Positions 44,359 to 44,698 of a DNA stretch of 44,698 nt are shown here, one piece after another. A program made the translations under genes and the position numbers. This DNA is from Anseongella ginsenosidimutans. Its GTDB lineage: Bacteria; Bacteroidota; Bacteroidia; Sphingobacteriales; Sphingobacteriaceae. The first letter of the stretch is position 1. The number at the start of each line of letters is the position of its first letter. The notes below the pieces were generated by a model, which saw nothing but the letters and a program-made list of their open reading frames with translations, made no database searches and had not been told where the DNA came from. Location of the stretch: NCBI GenBank assembly GCA_029268045.1, contig JAJUHF010000012.1, positions 1-44,698 of the forward strand, written 5' to 3'.

Positions 44359-44698
44359 ATGGAAATAGCAGGCGAAAGCGTACGGTTCAGCAGAGCACAC
44401 TGCCTAAAAAAAGCGACGGAAGTGTCCCGTTGGGATGTGATCGTGATCGGCGGGGGAGCTACGGGTCTCGGAGTGGCACTGGATGCCGCCAGCCGGGGCT
44501 ATTCCACTTTATTGCTGGAACAAGCCGATTTCGCGAAGGGCACCTCCAGCCGAAGCACTAAATTGGTCCACGGAGGAGTACGGTACCTTGCACAGGGAAA
44601 CATCCGTCTGGTCCGCGAAGCCCTGCATGAACGGGGACTCCTGTTTGAGAATGCCCCCCATCTGGTTAAAAAGCAGGCGTTCATCATTCCATGTTACA
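44359..44698 (+). CDS. glpD: Glycerol-3-phosphate dehydrogenase, truncated by window end
   Basis: The first 113 residues are present and the gene runs off the right edge. They show the FAD-binding motif VIVIGGGATGLGVALDAASR, then LLLEQADFAKGTSSRSTKL and VHGGVRYLAQGNIRLVREAL, the GlpD signature. The enzyme oxidises glycerol-3-phosphate to dihydroxyacetone phosphate and passes electrons to quinone at the inner membrane. The start is the ATG at 44359. Its divergent neighbour is a DeoR/GlpR-type repressor. It would use glycerol-3-phosphate such as a GDPD releases. Confidence 0.93.
   Translation, partial: MEIAGESVRFSRAHCLKKATEVSRWDVIVIGGGATGLGVALDAASRGYSTLLLEQADFAKGTSSRSTKLVHGGVRYLAQGNIRLVREALHERGLLFENAPHLVKKQAFIIPCY

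Overview
The window is a piece of a Bacteroidota chromosome, probably an environmental member of the Cytophagales; the order is a guess from gene style. The evidence is five adjacent SusC/SusD outer-membrane uptake pairs, ECF sigma factors of the Bacteroides-expansion type with FecR anti-sigma partners, lipoprotein and Tat signals, and promoters of the Bacteroidota form (TTG, 19-21 bases, TAnnTTTG). No tRNA, rRNA, CRISPR array, transposase or phage gene was seen. Coding density is high, and no gap longer than 300 bases lacks a gene.

Layout. (1) 157-5764, plus strand: a five-gene operon of secreted ThuA-like protein, Tat-exported Gfo/Idh oxidoreductase, lipoprotein Gfo/Idh-like oxidoreductase, cytoplasmic SDR and mannonate-dehydratase family enzyme, closed by a hairpin terminator. 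(2) 5891-6604: a small membrane protein whose 3' end runs into about 2.4 copies of a 127-128 bp tandem repeat. (3) 6603-11229, minus: SusCD pair 1, with a striking inverted repeat over its promoter. (4) 11393-12811: a secreted PepSY-like protein, a divergent 54-residue membrane peptide and a fatty-acid desaturase. (5) 12936-22026, minus: sigma, FecR, SusC, SusD, and a sulfatase fused to a glycerophosphodiester phosphodiesterase. (6) 22228-29451, minus: a second sigma, FecR, SusC, SusD operon. (7) 29712-36847, plus: FecR, SusC, SusD, terminator, then a secreted DUF1080 (3-keto-disaccharide hydrolase) protein. (8) 36849-43173, minus: SusCD pair 5, a beta-propeller-like lipoprotein and an ECF sigma factor. 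(9) 43466-end: a DeoR/GlpR-type repressor divergent from a truncated glpD.

How it may fit together (inference): the SusCD pairs import several related ligands. The secreted ThuA, Gfo/Idh and DUF1080 proteins are the kinds of protein linked to cleavage of glycosides through 3-keto intermediates. The sulfatase-GDPD fusion would strip sulfate and glycerophosphoryl groups. The SDR and dehydratase resemble the fructuronate to mannonate to 2-keto-3-deoxygluconate steps of uronate catabolism. GlpD would consume glycerol-3-phosphate of the kind the GDPD domain would release. No conventional glycoside hydrolase or polysaccharide lyase is present, which is unusual for so many SusCD genes. The three SusC proteins with an N-terminal STN signalling domain are exactly the three that follow a FecR gene.
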